Below are positions 7,635 to 16,621 of a stretch of 40,548 nt of DNA, in pieces. The position numbers and the translations under genes were made by a program. The stretch spans positions 1 to 40,548 of the forward strand of contig JAFWQM010000020.1 in the NCBI GenBank assembly GCA_017509065.1, written 5' to 3'. How positions within the stretch are numbered: the stretch's first letter is position 1; every line of letters starts with the position of its first letter. The notes under the pieces were generated by a model. It made no database searches. It saw only the letters and a program-made list of their open reading frames with translations, and had not been told where the DNA came from. This DNA comes from Clostridia bacterium (GTDB lineage Bacteria > Bacillota_A > Clostridia > Christensenellales > Aristaeellaceae).

Positions 7635-8762
7635 TTACAGTCCTTCGTAAATCAGCCCCCGCAGCGTGGGATGGATCACGTCGTAGTTGTAGCCGTAATT
7701 CAGCACATGCATTCCGAAGAAGGCGGACAGGCGGTTGCTGGGGTCGATCATGACCCACGCGCCAGCCGCGCCGTCCCAGCCGAATTCGCCCAGCGCACCG
7801 GGGCCGCCGATGCGGTCATTGACCCTTGTGCGCACGCCCAGGGCATAGGAATAGCCGATCCGATGCCAGCCATCGAAGGATTGGCGGCCCTTGGGACAAA
7901 GCTGGTTAGCGCTCCAAAGTTGGATCATTTCGGGCGACAGGATATGCGCGCCATCCTTACTCTTGCCGCCGCAGGCCAGCGCGTCGGCGAATTTGATATA
8001 ATCTGCCACGGTGCCGATCATTCCGCCGCCGCCGCTCTCAAATTCGGGGTTGAACCGATCTTCGATTTCCTCCTTGCTGCATTCCTTGAGGCTGTAGGCT
8101 TTGGGCTCATAGGCATACAGGGGGCACAGGCGGTTTTTCAGATCATCGTTCAATCGCATGGCCATGCCGTGAATGTCCAGGGGTTCCCAGATGTGCTCTT
8201 TCAGGTACGCGGAGAACCGCTGGCCGGACACGACCTCGATCACCGCCGCCAGCACGTCGTGGCTGAAGCTGTACTGGAAGTCGGTGCCGGGGTCGAATTC
8301 CAGCGGGTCTTCGGCCTTGGCTTCCGCGATCTGGCGGGTAGTGGCCCGCTGGTGATTGTCCTTCATGACCTTTTCGATGGCGGGAATCTCCGTATTGTAA
8401 TTCAGGCCGCTCTGCATGCTCATGAGATGCCGAACCGTCATCACGGTTTTCGCCGGCCGCACGGCATCCCCGTCCTTGACCGTAAGTTTGGCGTAGGCGG
8501 GCAGGTAATCGCTCACCGGGTCGTCCAGGCGCATTTTCCCTTCTTCGATCAGCTTCATGGCGGCGCACGATGTAAAGACCTTGGTCGCGGAATACAGGAA
8601 ATAGGCTTCGTCGCCCTGAATGGGCGCGGTGCGCTCCACATCCCGCCATCCGGCCTGGTGGCGGTAAATCAGTTCGTGCTCCTTGTACACGGCCAGGTCG
8701 CAGCCCGGCACGTTGAGCTTGTGCAGGTAATCCAGATATGCGGTCAAACGGTTGAAATCCAT
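7635..8762 (-). CDS. Serine hydrolase, beta-lactamase class C / esterase family
   Basis: A 375-residue protein of the serine beta-lactamase-like family (Pfam Beta-lactamase; EstB/class C-type esterases). The catalytic Ser-x-x-Lys is S58-A-T-K61 within YFLYSATKVFTS. The second-motif tyrosine is in FQYSFSHDVLAAVIE near residue 160, and the C-terminal motif region reads EFGWDGAAGAWVMIDP. No signal peptide is visible, so it is probably cytoplasmic and more likely an esterase or peptidase-like hydrolase than a resistance beta-lactamase. AGGAGG precedes the ATG. It starts 34 nt after the methyltransferase gene on the same strand, so the two probably form a short operon. Confidence 0.9.
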   Translation of the reverse strand: MDFNRLTAYLDYLHKLNVPGCDLAVYKEHELIYRHQAGWRDVERTAPIQGDEAYFLYSATKVFTSCAAMKLIEEGKMRLDDPVSDYLPAYAKLTVKDGDAVRPAKTVMTVRHLMSMQSGLNYNTEIPAIEKVMKDNHQRATTRQIAEAKAEDPLEFDPGTDFQYSFSHDVLAAVIEVVSGQRFSAYLKEHIWEPLDIHGMAMRLNDDLKNRLCPLYAYEPKAYSLKECSKEEIEDRFNPEFESGGGGMIGTVADYIKFADALACGGKSKDGAHILSPEMIQLWSANQLCPKGRQSFDGWHRIGYSYALGVRTRVNDRIGGPGALGEFGWDGAAGAWVMIDPSNRLSAFFGMHVLNYGYNYDVIHPTLRGLIYEGL

Positions 8763-8796
8763 AGTGGTTCCTCCTTTTCTTTCTCCTCAGATATCT

Positions 8797-9456
8797 CTAT
8801 GCTATTGCCAGGACTGTGTACGTGCTTTCGCCCCACTGATTCATGATCCGCACATCCCGGAAGCCCGCCTTCCGCAGGATGTCTATTTCATGCCCGACCA
8901 GTAGCGGCGTATCGTAATGGTAGAACGTATCATCCGATAGTCCTTGTTCCTTTTTCAGAGCGGCCAGGTTCTGAAAATATTCCGTTTCCAATGCTTCCGA
9001 TTCCGCGAAATAATCCGTGAGGACGAACGCTCCTTTCTCTTTTAATGCTTCGTGAAGATTTTTGTACAGCGACGCTTTCATATCCGCGGAAAAATGGTGC
9101 AGCGATTCCACGGATACGGCCGCGTCAAACAAATGTTCACCGAGCGGCACATCAAAATAGGAGGCTTGAATCAGCGTCAAATCATTCTCTGGGAACTTGG
9201 CTTTCAGCGCCTTCAGCATCGCTTCGGACAGATCGATCCCCGTGACTTTCGCAAAGGGGTTCAGCGCGAAATATTCCTCCAGCTCCAGGCCGGTGCCGCA
9301 GCCGAGATCAAGCACCCGACATCCCTCCCCCAAAGGCAGCAAGGAAGCGGTGTATGCGTAGAAAGCGGACGCGCCTTCAATATCGCGTTTCATATGCGCG
9401 TCATAGCCGTCGATCCGGGCGGCAAAGAATTCATCCATTTTTTCAAGTCTGATCAT
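8797..9456 (-). CDS. Class I SAM-dependent methyltransferase
   Basis: A 219-residue methyltransferase with the Rossmann-type SAM site VLDLGCGTGLELEEYF (motif I, near residues 46-61) and the acidic loop VTGIDLSEAMLKAL. Further along are FDAAVSVESLHHFS (motif II/III) and FVLTDYFAESEALE. Its architecture is that of the UbiE/Methyltransf_25 group. The substrate is not evident. A long helical N-terminus (FFAARIDGYDAHM) is typical of small-molecule methyltransferases in Clostridia. It begins about 270 nt from the divergent MEMO-AMMECR1 gene and is followed by the serine hydrolase gene. Confidence 0.88.
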   Translation of the reverse strand: MIRLEKMDEFFAARIDGYDAHMKRDIEGASAFYAYTASLLPLGEGCRVLDLGCGTGLELEEYFALNPFAKVTGIDLSEAMLKALKAKFPENDLTLIQASYFDVPLGEHLFDAAVSVESLHHFSADMKASLYKNLHEALKEKGAFVLTDYFAESEALETEYFQNLAALKKEQGLSDDTFYHYDTPLLVGHEIDILRKAGFRDVRIMNQWGESTYTVLAIA

Positions 9457-9602
9457 GCTTCACTCTCCTTTAATGAAATTTAATACATCCGGATGATGCC
9501 GGCGACGCTTAATCAATTCTATTCCATTTTATCACATATAAGATTAAAAATCCATACCATGTGTAAATATACAATCTTTTGTTTTCCGGCCAAGACAACA
9601 TA

Positions 9603-9631
9603 TTGACGAGTGCATGAAAACAGAATAAAAT
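9603..9631 (+). promoter_or_regulatory. Promoter of the AmmeMemoRadiSam operon
   Basis: TTGACG at 9603-9608 and TAAAAT at 9626-9631 are separated by 17 nt, which is good sigma-A spacing. The pair lies about 100 nt upstream of the start codon at 9728, in the AT-rich 270-bp spacer shared with the divergent methyltransferase gene. Confidence 0.6.
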
Positions 9632-9727
9632 GATGATACAAAAGCATTTCCCCTTTGCGGGGAAAAGGAAAAAAACAAATTTGGCCTTTGGTTTTAAACG
9701 CTTGAAGAACGAAAGGAATGAAAGGAT

Positions 9728-11113
9728 ATGTCTGTCATCGCGGCATATATGGTTCCGCATCCACCGATGATCGTGCCCGAAGTGGGACGCGGCAGCGAAA
9801 ATCAGGTGAAAGCCACAATCGCGGCATATAAAAAGGCCGCGGAGGATATCGCAAAGCTGAAACCTGAAACGATCATTATTTCCAGCCCGCACGCGACGAT
9901 GTACGCCGACTATTTCCATATCTCCCCGGGCAGGGAAGCCACAGGTTCCTTCGCGCAGTTCCACGCAGGGCAGGTGCATTTCCGGGAAGAGTATGACGAA
10001 GAGCTAGTCAAGGCCATAGAGCGGATTGCGGCAGAAAACGGCTTCCCCGCGGGAACACAGGGCCAGCGGGAGCCCGCGCTCGACCACGGGACGATGGTGC
10101 CGCTGTATTTTGTGCGGCAGTTTTATTCCGATTTCAGGCTGGTTCGGGTGGGCTTGTCCGGCTTACCACTGGAGGATCATTACAGGCTGGGTCAGTTCAT
10201 CCGGCAGGCAGTGGGGGAAACCGGACGCAGAGCGGTGTATATCGCCAGCGGCGATCTTTCCCATAAGCTGCAGGCCTATGGCCCTTACGGCTTTGCGCCG
10301 GAGGGTCCGCAATACGACGAACGCATCATGGATGTGTGCGGACGCGCCGCGTTCGGAGAACTGTTCGATTTCAGCGAAAGCTTCTGTGAGCACGCGGCGG
10401 AATGCGGACACCGCTCCTTCGTGATGATGGCAGGCGCGCTGGACGGCGTCGCCGTGGAAGCGGAGCGGCTGTCTCATGAGGACGTGACCGGCGTGGGCTA
10501 TGGTATCTGTATCTTTCATCCGACAGGAACGGACGCCCGCCGCCGCTTTCTGGAGATTCGGCAGAAGAGCGAAAAACAGCGGCTTTCCGAACAGCATCAG
10601 AACTGCGACCCATGGGTGAGGCTGGCCTGGCAGTCAGTTGAAAGCTATGTACTGAATCATCGTATCATGAGCGTTCCGGATGGTTTGCCAAAGGAATTGA
10701 CAAATCGCAGTGCAGGAACCTTTGTGTCCATCCACAAGCAGGGACGGCTGCGCGGCTGCATCGGCACCATATCGCCCACGCGGGACAGCCTGGCGGAGGA
10801 AATCATCCGCAATGCCGTGAGCGCCGCCGTTCATGATCCCCGCTTTGATCCGATCCGGCCTGATGAACTCCCGTGGCTGGAAATCAACGTGGACGTGCTG
10901 GGAGAGCCGGAGGATATTCAATCCGAATCTGAACTGGATGTCAAGCGCTACGGCGTGATCGTGAGCAAGGGCGGCCGCCGCGGACTGCTGCTGCCTGACC
11001 TGGACGGCGTGGACACGGTGGAGCAGCAGGTGGCAATCGCAAAGCAAAAGGCGGGCATCGGCGCGAAGGAGAAGGTTTCCTTGCAGCGCTTTGAGGTGGT
11101 CAGGCATACCTGA
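9728..11113 (+). CDS. AmmeMemoRadiSam system MEMO-AMMECR1 fusion protein
   Basis: A 461-residue two-domain protein. Residues 1 to about 275 are a MEMO1/LigB-like domain related to class III extradiol dioxygenases: AAYMVPHPPMIVPEVGRG with the metal-type His, ISSPHATMYADYF, YIASGDLSHKL, and GHRSFVMMAGALDG. Residues about 290-461 are an AMMECR1 domain with its signature RLRGCIGTI, then VSAAVHDPRFDPI and KGGRRGLLLPDLDGVDTVEQQV. These two modules plus a radical SAM protein form the AmmeMemoRadiSam set known from many bacteria and archaea. The function of the set has not been settled to my knowledge. GAAAGGA lies 5-6 nt before the ATG. The partner radical SAM gene follows after 2 nt. Confidence 0.9.
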   Translation: MSVIAAYMVPHPPMIVPEVGRGSENQVKATIAAYKKAAEDIAKLKPETIIISSPHATMYADYFHISPGREATGSFAQFHAGQVHFREEYDEELVKAIERIAAENGFPAGTQGQREPALDHGTMVPLYFVRQFYSDFRLVRVGLSGLPLEDHYRLGQFIRQAVGETGRRAVYIASGDLSHKLQAYGPYGFAPEGPQYDERIMDVCGRAAFGELFDFSESFCEHAAECGHRSFVMMAGALDGVAVEAERLSHEDVTGVGYGICIFHPTGTDARRRFLEIRQKSEKQRLSEQHQNCDPWVRLAWQSVESYVLNHRIMSVPDGLPKELTNRSAGTFVSIHKQGRLRGCIGTISPTRDSLAEEIIRNAVSAAVHDPRFDPIRPDELPWLEINVDVLGEPEDIQSESELDVKRYGVIVSKGGRRGLLLPDLDGVDTVEQQVAIAKQKAGIGAKEKVSLQRFEVVRHT

Positions 11114-11115
11114 GG

Positions 11116-11991
11116 ATGGAGGAAATGGATATGGTGCGGTGTGATGTGTGCTTTCGGCACTGTGAGATTCCCGAAGGGCACAGGGGCTTCTGCGGCGCGC
11201 GGACGTGCGCTGGCGGCAGGATTATCCCGGAAAATTACGGTAAAATCACGAGCTTGGCGCTTGACCCCATCGAAAAGAAGCCGCTTCGACGCTTCCATCC
11301 CGGCAGCATGATCCTGTCGGTTGGAAGCTATGGCTGCAACCTGCGCTGTCCGTTCTGCCAGAATCATGAGATTTCCTGGTCGGCGGAGGCAATGGCCTGG
11401 GCGGAAAAGGCGGAAACCATCACGCCGGAAGAATTGGCAAACCTGGCACTCCGATATAAAGCCCGCGGCAACATCGGCCTGGCGTTCACTTACAATGAAC
11501 CGCTGATCGGCTGGGAATTCGTCCGGGACACGGCAAAGCTGACGCACGAGGCCGGGCTTTTCAACGTTCTGGTGACCAACGGAACCGCCGAACTGTCTGT
11601 TTTGGAAGAACTGCTGTCCTATATCGACGCCATGAACATCGACCTGAAAGGGTTTACGGAACGCTATTATACCAAGGTGCTGGGCGGCAGTCTGGACATG
11701 GTGAAAGCGTTCATCACCCGCGCGGTTCAGGGGTGCCACGTGGAGCTGACCACCCTGATCGTGCCGAATGAGAATGATTCCGAGGATGAAATCAGGGCGC
11801 TGACCGCCTGGGTTTCCGGATTGAAGGATAGCAACGGTCGAGTGATCGGCCCAGAAATCCCGCTGCACATCTCCCGCTTCTTCCCGCGCTTCCATATGAC
11901 GGACAGGCGTGCGACAGACGTTGGCCAAATCTATCGCCTGGCTGAAATCGCGCGGGAGAGGATAAAGTATGTGTATACGGGGAACTGCTGA
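11116..11991 (+). CDS. amrS: AmmeMemoRadiSam system radical SAM enzyme
   Basis: A 291-residue radical SAM protein of the AmrS/PflA-like group. The N-terminus has a Cys cluster (VRCDVCFRHCEIPEGHRGFCGAR) ahead of the core. The 4Fe-4S CxxxCxxC motif is GCNLRCPFCQN near residues 74-84. The SAM-binding features follow as GLAFTYNEPLIGWEF and LVTNGTAEL. The C-terminal ISRFFPRFHMTDRRAT stretch is characteristic of the family rather than of pyruvate formate-lyase activases. Its ATG at 11116 lies 2 nt after the stop of the MEMO-AMMECR1 gene, so the pair is co-translated. A start at a later in-frame ATG (MVRCDV) is possible. The substrate is unknown. Confidence 0.92.
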   Translation: MEEMDMVRCDVCFRHCEIPEGHRGFCGARTCAGGRIIPENYGKITSLALDPIEKKPLRRFHPGSMILSVGSYGCNLRCPFCQNHEISWSAEAMAWAEKAETITPEELANLALRYKARGNIGLAFTYNEPLIGWEFVRDTAKLTHEAGLFNVLVTNGTAELSVLEELLSYIDAMNIDLKGFTERYYTKVLGGSLDMVKAFITRAVQGCHVELTTLIVPNENDSEDEIRALTAWVSGLKDSNGRVIGPEIPLHISRFFPRFHMTDRRATDVGQIYRLAEIARERIKYVYTGNC

Positions 11992-12054
11992 AAAGCAGCC
12001 TCCATTGCCTGATTAAAGCGGCATGATAGCGAAAATCAGCATCCGAGAAAAGGA

Positions 12055-12083
12055 ATGACAAAACGCGATTTCTATGCTATAAT
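12055..12083 (+). promoter_or_regulatory. Promoter of the AraC-type regulator gene
   Basis: ATGACA (12055-12060) and a perfect TATAAT (12078-12083) are separated by 17 nt. The start codon is at 12330, giving a leader of roughly 240 nt that contains repeat family A copy 2. The long structured leader leaves room for RNA-level control. Confidence 0.6.
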
Positions 12084-12129
12084 CCCAGTACGCCGCCATC
12101 AGCGGCAGCATGGAGAAAACTTTGGCCGA

Positions 12130-12300
12130 TTAAACTAAATGCATTCGAAAAATGGCAATAGTCCGAAAACCCTTATGGCTTTCTCGGAAGGGGGGCTGGG
12201 GGATAGACCTCATCCGGCGCTTCGCGCCACCTTCCCCTGCGAGGGGAAGGCAATCTTTGGCCTCCAATGAGCGGTTTCCCCCAAAAAACTTCGGGTCAGG
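12130..12300 (+). repeat. Family A intergenic repeat, copy 2 (long form)
   Basis: This copy shares most bases with those near 32807 and 34011: the GGCAATAGTC-AAAACC left part, CTTATGGCTTTCTCGGAAGG, and the CTGGGGGA ... TTTCCCCCA outer stem. Inside are two perfect hairpins, GGCGC-TTC-GCGCC at 12216-12228 and CCTTCCCCT-GCG-AGGGGAAGG at 12230-12250. It ends 30 nt before the start codon of the AraC regulator. Here the right end (TTCGGGTCAGG) has diverged and the ribosome site GGGAGG comes from adjacent sequence. Confidence 0.85.
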
Positions 12301-12329
12301 CATTGTCCTTTCGTCCCTGGGAGGCTTAG

Positions 12330-14606
12330 ATGAAACAAGTTCGGAAAAGGCGGCTGCCCCGGTACCGGGTGCAGGTGCAGATGACGCTTCTTCTGCTTCT
12401 TTTTACGATCGTGACCACGTTAGCGACCGGCTGGATCATTTACGGTCAGGTGTCCGAGCAGGTCATCCGGGATGCTTGGAAGCAGCATGAATCCCTGCTG
12501 GAGAGCGCGTGCATGTCCCTGAACAGGCAGATCGAACAGATGCGCTCTTTTACCTGGCAGCTGAATAATGACAGCGGCGTGGAAATATATCTGCATCTCA
12601 AGGAGCAGACGCCGAAAAACATTCTGACAAAAAAATCAATCATTGAACTGCTGCAAAAAATGAAGGCGTTCAGCAATACACTCAGCGACATCGGCATCTA
12701 TTCCGAAGGGCTGGATATGGTCATCACGGCGGAAAGCAGCTATTCGTCGGATGATTATTTCAGCCGGATCGACGGGCTGACGCTGGACGATGTGCTCTTG
12801 ATCCGCGAGCAGACAAATCACATCGCCCTCTGTGACTTTGTGGGAAAGGCTGACATTTCCCGTATCATCAGCAACGACCGCGTGCTGGTGTTTATCAGCA
12901 GCCTGCCGCTGAACAGCATTCAGGGAAAGAGTTATGCCTTTTTCCACCTGCCGGAGGACAGGCTGCTGTCCCTGCTTCCGGAAAGCGAAAACGGCGTGCT
13001 TTTGTTGTGCGACCAGACGGGCACCCCCGTCATTTCCCACACGAACGATCAATACAGCGCGGTGAGCCGAATATACATGACTACTCCCCAAAACCGCATA
13101 AGCCTCGACGGCGCGGACTACGGCGTGCTGGCGAAGGAAACGGCGTCAGCGGGGCTTACGTGCATGTCCATCGTTCCCTACCGCGATCTTCTAAAGCCCA
13201 CCGTGCGCCTGCGAAGGATTGTCACCCTCGTCATGGGGCTGTGTATGGCGGGCGGGCTGATCTGCGCCGTGCTGGCCAGTAAGCGGCTGTATACCCCCCT
13301 GGAAAGGCTGCTGGAAAACGTGAAGCATCTTCGCCTCGGCCTGCCCGAGGGGGGGAGCGCCAACGAATACAAGCTGCTGGACGACGCGATTCATATGATT
13401 TCGGCAGAAAACCACGCCCTGTCCCTGAGCAATCAGGAAATCAACCGGCTGCTGAAAAACCGGCTGCTGAGCGACTGGATGGAGGGGCGCTTGCGGAACG
13501 GAGCGGAACAGAGCCTTGCCAAGGTGCAGGTGACGCTTCCTTATGACCGGATCCAGATCGCCGTGGCGGAAATCAATCCCCGCGCGCTGGAGCGGGCGGA
13601 GGAAGCGGCGGGCGTCTGTACCGCCGATCAGATCGAGGCTCTGGCTGCGGAAAAGGACCTGGGCTCGATGCGCGTCTATTGCGCCCAGCGGATGGACGGA
13701 AGACTGCTGGTGCTTTTCAACCTCGAATCCGGGCATCCGTCGCCAGAAGCCATCTATGTTTTCCTGAAAGAAACCCGGCAGGAAATCTTCAGGGACGTGC
13801 CCTGCCGCATCGGCGTCGGCCGGGCGTACGGCGTTCAGCGGGTTTCCGATTCGCTGATTGACGCCATGCTGGCGCTGAACAACGGAAACAGCATGGGGGA
13901 AAACGCTCTTTGCCTGGCGGAAGAAACCCCGGACGCGCCGGACGCGGAATACACCCTGAACGCGGAACAAAGGCTGATCAATCACATGCTCAGTGGCAAT
14001 AAGGAAGAAGCTGCCGCCACGCTCCACGTGCTCTGCGCTTCGGACACGGGCGCTTCCATGCCGCGCTCCAGCCTGGTGCAGGCGCTTCTGCTCACAGCCC
14101 GGCGCGTAGCCTGGCAGGCTGGTGTGGAGGATAAATACATGGAATTCCTGGAGCAGTCCGGCTTCCGCGCGGACGATCTGCCCATGGAACAGGATACGGA
14201 AGCAAGGCTGCGCCAGGTGTTTTTTTCGGTGATGGACTGCCTCACCGCCGATGTTTCCACCCAGGAGGAAAAGCAGTACGCGAAGCTCATTCAGTATATC
14301 CAGGCTGAATACAGCCATGATATTTCGCTGGAAACGGTCAGCGAGGCGCTTTCTATGTCCCCCAGCTACATCGGCTTGGTGTTCCGCCGGGTGGCAGGGA
14401 CCAGCTTCCTCAAATTCCTGACGGACACGCGGATGGCGGAGGCGAAGCGCCTGCTGCTCACCACCGATCTGACCCTGCGGGAAATCGGCCAGCGGGTGGG
14501 GATTGAAAACCAGAATACACTGATCCGGACGTTCAAAAAAACGGAGGGAATTACGCCCGGACAGTTCAGAATGGCGAATTCGTCGATTCATTCGCAAAAT
14601 GGATGA
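12330..14606 (+). CDS. Membrane-bound AraC-family sensor-regulator
   Basis: A 758-residue regulator of the type that usually precedes LplB/YtcP-type sugar importers in Bacillota. An N-terminal membrane helix lies at about 19-38 (MTLLLLLFTIVTTLATGW), then an extracellular sensor region of about 250 residues (Cache-like by position), and a second helix at about 294-316 (VTLVMGLCMAGGLICAVL). A HAMP-like and linker region follows. The C-terminal AraC DNA-binding domain occupies about 650-750, with both helix-turn-helix units visible: ISLETVSEALSMSPSYIGLVFRRVAG and LTLREIGQRVGIENQNTLIRTFKK. It probably senses an extracytoplasmic sugar or binding protein and activates the transporter genes that start 90 nt downstream. 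The ATG follows GGGAGGC. Confidence 0.93.
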   Translation: MKQVRKRRLPRYRVQVQMTLLLLLFTIVTTLATGWIIYGQVSEQVIRDAWKQHESLLESACMSLNRQIEQMRSFTWQLNNDSGVEIYLHLKEQTPKNILTKKSIIELLQKMKAFSNTLSDIGIYSEGLDMVITAESSYSSDDYFSRIDGLTLDDVLLIREQTNHIALCDFVGKADISRIISNDRVLVFISSLPLNSIQGKSYAFFHLPEDRLLSLLPESENGVLLLCDQTGTPVISHTNDQYSAVSRIYMTTPQNRISLDGADYGVLAKETASAGLTCMSIVPYRDLLKPTVRLRRIVTLVMGLCMAGGLICAVLASKRLYTPLERLLENVKHLRLGLPEGGSANEYKLLDDAIHMISAENHALSLSNQEINRLLKNRLLSDWMEGRLRNGAEQSLAKVQVTLPYDRIQIAVAEINPRALERAEEAAGVCTADQIEALAAEKDLGSMRVYCAQRMDGRLLVLFNLESGHPSPEAIYVFLKETRQEIFRDVPCRIGVGRAYGVQRVSDSLIDAMLALNNGNSMGENALCLAEETPDAPDAEYTLNAEQRLINHMLSGNKEEAAATLHVLCASDTGASMPRSSLVQALLLTARRVAWQAGVEDKYMEFLEQSGFRADDLPMEQDTEARLRQVFFSVMDCLTADVSTQEEKQYAKLIQYIQAEYSHDISLETVSEALSMSPSYIGLVFRRVAGTSFLKFLTDTRMAEAKRLLLTTDLTLREIGQRVGIENQNTLIRTFKKTEGITPGQFRMANSSIHSQNG

Positions 14607-14697
14607 TGCCATTTCACTGGATCGGACTGCTCTTTCCTGAAATCAGCCATAGAAAATTACGCCCCTTCATGGTATCTTTTACTTGGGGGCGATGAAT

Positions 14698-15648
14698 ATG
14701 ATGGACATGATAGATAAGAAACGAGGCACGCGCATGAGGAGTCGTGTGCGCCTCAAGCGCAGGATATGGGCTGCAAAGTATTTGTATCTCATGTTTTTTC
14801 CTGTGCTTCTTTATTATGCTTTTTTCCGTTACGCCCCCATGGGGGGCCTGGTCATCGCGTTCAAGGATTTTAACGCCTTCCTGGGGTTTCAAAAGAGTCC
14901 GTGGGTGGGCTTCAAATTTTTCAATCAGTTCTTTCATTCTATTTATCTTTGGCGGCTGGTGCGCAATACCCTGCTCATCAACCTGTATGACCTGGTGTTT
15001 AACTTCCCGGCGTCTATTATTTTGGCGCTGCTGCTGAACGAAGTGCAGAACAGGCGTTTCAAAAAGGTTACCCAGACCGTTACGTATCTTCCTTATTTTA
15101 TTTCCTCCGTGGTCATCGCCAGTATGGTGGTGCAGTTTTTGTCTCCCTCCAGCGGCATCATCAACCATTTCATCGCCGCGCTGGGCGGGGAACGGCAGTA
15201 TTTCATGACGCAGCCCGGCTCCTTCCGCACGGTCTATACCGTCATGAACCTGTGGAAAAATATCGGCTGGAATTCCATCATTTTCCTGGCTGCCATCAGC
15301 GGCATCAATGCGGACCTGTACGAAGCCTGCATGATCGACGGCGGTGGGTACCTGCGCCGGATGTGGCACATCACGCTGCCCGGCATCGCCAGCACCATCG
15401 TGGTACTCATCATCATGCGGCTGGGCCATGTGATGGACGCCGGTTATGAAACCATCCTGCTGCTGCAGAACAACGCCAACCTGGAAACCAGCGACGTGAT
15501 CGGCACCTACGTGTACCGCCGGGGCCTGCGGGGCGGGGAATACAGCTACGCCACCGCCGTGGGCATGTTCCAGAGCGTGATCGGCTTTTCCATGGTGATC
15601 GCGGCGAATTATCTCAGCCGCAGGTACAGCGAAACCAGCCTGTGGTGA
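14698..15648 (+). CDS. Sugar ABC transporter permease, LplB family (importer 1)
   Basis: The first permease of a CUT1 importer, about 317 residues with six membrane helices. Family landmarks are YLMFFPVLLYYAFFRYAPMGGLVIAFKDFN at the first helix, WVGFKFFNQFF, and the EAA loop that docks the ATPase: DLYEACMIDGGGYLRRMWHITLPGI near residues 205-230. The chain ends in VGMFQSVIGFSMVIAANYLSRRY. The exact start is uncertain because several ATGs cluster at 14692-14707. I prefer 14698, 8 nt after a GGGGG stretch. The paired permease follows 13 nt later. The substrate is likely an oligosaccharide but cannot be read from sequence. Confidence 0.92.
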   Translation: MMDMIDKKRGTRMRSRVRLKRRIWAAKYLYLMFFPVLLYYAFFRYAPMGGLVIAFKDFNAFLGFQKSPWVGFKFFNQFFHSIYLWRLVRNTLLINLYDLVFNFPASIILALLLNEVQNRRFKKVTQTVTYLPYFISSVVIASMVVQFLSPSSGIINHFIAALGGERQYFMTQPGSFRTVYTVMNLWKNIGWNSIIFLAAISGINADLYEACMIDGGGYLRRMWHITLPGIASTIVVLIIMRLGHVMDAGYETILLLQNNANLETSDVIGTYVYRRGLRGGEYSYATAVGMFQSVIGFSMVIAANYLSRRYSETSLW

Positions 15649-15661
15649 AGGAGGGAAGGGC

Positions 15662-16555
15662 ATGACAGCGGGAATCGTGAAGCGGTCCAACCGCATCCGG
15701 GTCTCCACCAGCCGGAAGGTGTTTATCGTGGTCAACACGGTCGTGCTGCTGCTGCTGTGCGCCGCCATGCTGTATCCGGTCATCTTCGTCACCGCCGCCT
15801 CCTTCTCGGAGGAAACGGCCATCCTGAAGGGCGAAATCTCCATCTTCCCGGTGCGGGCCCACGTCAAAGCCTACCAGAAGGTTTTCAACTATCCGCTGCT
15901 GTGGCGCAGCTATGGGAACACCCTGCTGTATACCGGCCTGGGCACGCTGATCAACCTGATCCTGACGGTGTGCGGGGCCTGGGCGCTGAGCCAGAAGAAG
16001 ATGGTGGGGCGCAGGTTTTTGACCTTGATGTGTACCTTCACCATGTTTTTCAACGGCGGCATGATCCCCACCTTCCTGGTCATCAAGGAGCTCAAGCTGC
16101 TCAACACCATCTGGGCTATCCTGCTGCCCGGCGCGGTGAGCACCTACAACATGATCCTGATGCGCACCTTCTTCCTGGCCATTCCCCAGAGCCTGGTGGA
16201 AGCGGCGGAACTGGACGGATGCAGCGATTTCGGGGTGCTGTTCCGCATCGTGCTGCCGTTGAGTCTGGCCAGCCTGATGACCATCGGCATGTTCTATGCC
16301 GTCGCCCACTGGAACAGCTATTTCGGCGCCGTGCTGTATTTAAACAAGCCGGAACTGTACCCGCTGCAGATCATCCTGCGGCAGGTGGTGCTGATGAATG
16401 AAATCGTGGAAAACGCCTCCAGCACGGAAAACGTAATGGCGGAGGGCATCAAATACGCCACCATCGTGGTGGCCATGCTGCCCATGCTGTGCGTGTATCC
16501 CTTCGTACAGCGCTACTTCGTCAAAGGCGTGATGATCGGTTCCGTGAAGGAATGA
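15662..16555 (+). CDS. Sugar ABC transporter permease, LplC/YtcP family (importer 1)
   Basis: A 297-residue second permease of importer 1. Hydrophobic helices start at VFIVVNTVVLLLLCAAMLYPVIFVTAASFS. The conserved periplasmic entry YPLLWRSYGNTLLYTGLGT follows, then the FTMFFNGGMIPTFLVIKEL stretch that marks this subfamily. The EAA loop is PQSLVEAAELDGCSDFGVLFRIVLPLS near residues 177-199. The C-terminus RYFVKGVMIGSVKE is diagnostic of YtcP-like permeases. It pairs with the LplB-type permease to form the membrane channel. An AAGGAGGGAAGG site precedes the ATG. The binding-protein gene follows after 66 nt. Confidence 0.94.
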   Translation: MTAGIVKRSNRIRVSTSRKVFIVVNTVVLLLLCAAMLYPVIFVTAASFSEETAILKGEISIFPVRAHVKAYQKVFNYPLLWRSYGNTLLYTGLGTLINLILTVCGAWALSQKKMVGRRFLTLMCTFTMFFNGGMIPTFLVIKELKLLNTIWAILLPGAVSTYNMILMRTFFLAIPQSLVEAAELDGCSDFGVLFRIVLPLSLASLMTIGMFYAVAHWNSYFGAVLYLNKPELYPLQIILRQVVLMNEIVENASSTENVMAEGIKYATIVVAMLPMLCVYPFVQRYFVKGVMIGSVKE

Positions 16556-16621
16556 TCCCATCTGATCCTGCGTCCCGCGTGATACGGGGCCGAAAATAAA
16601 CAAACCAAAGGAGGTCGTCCC

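Noticed and set aside
7671..8846. A 391-codon plus-strand frame over the serine hydrolase gene
   Set aside because: Antisense to a hydrolase with an intact SATK motif. The frame has no ribosome site and a biased His/Ala/Val composition.
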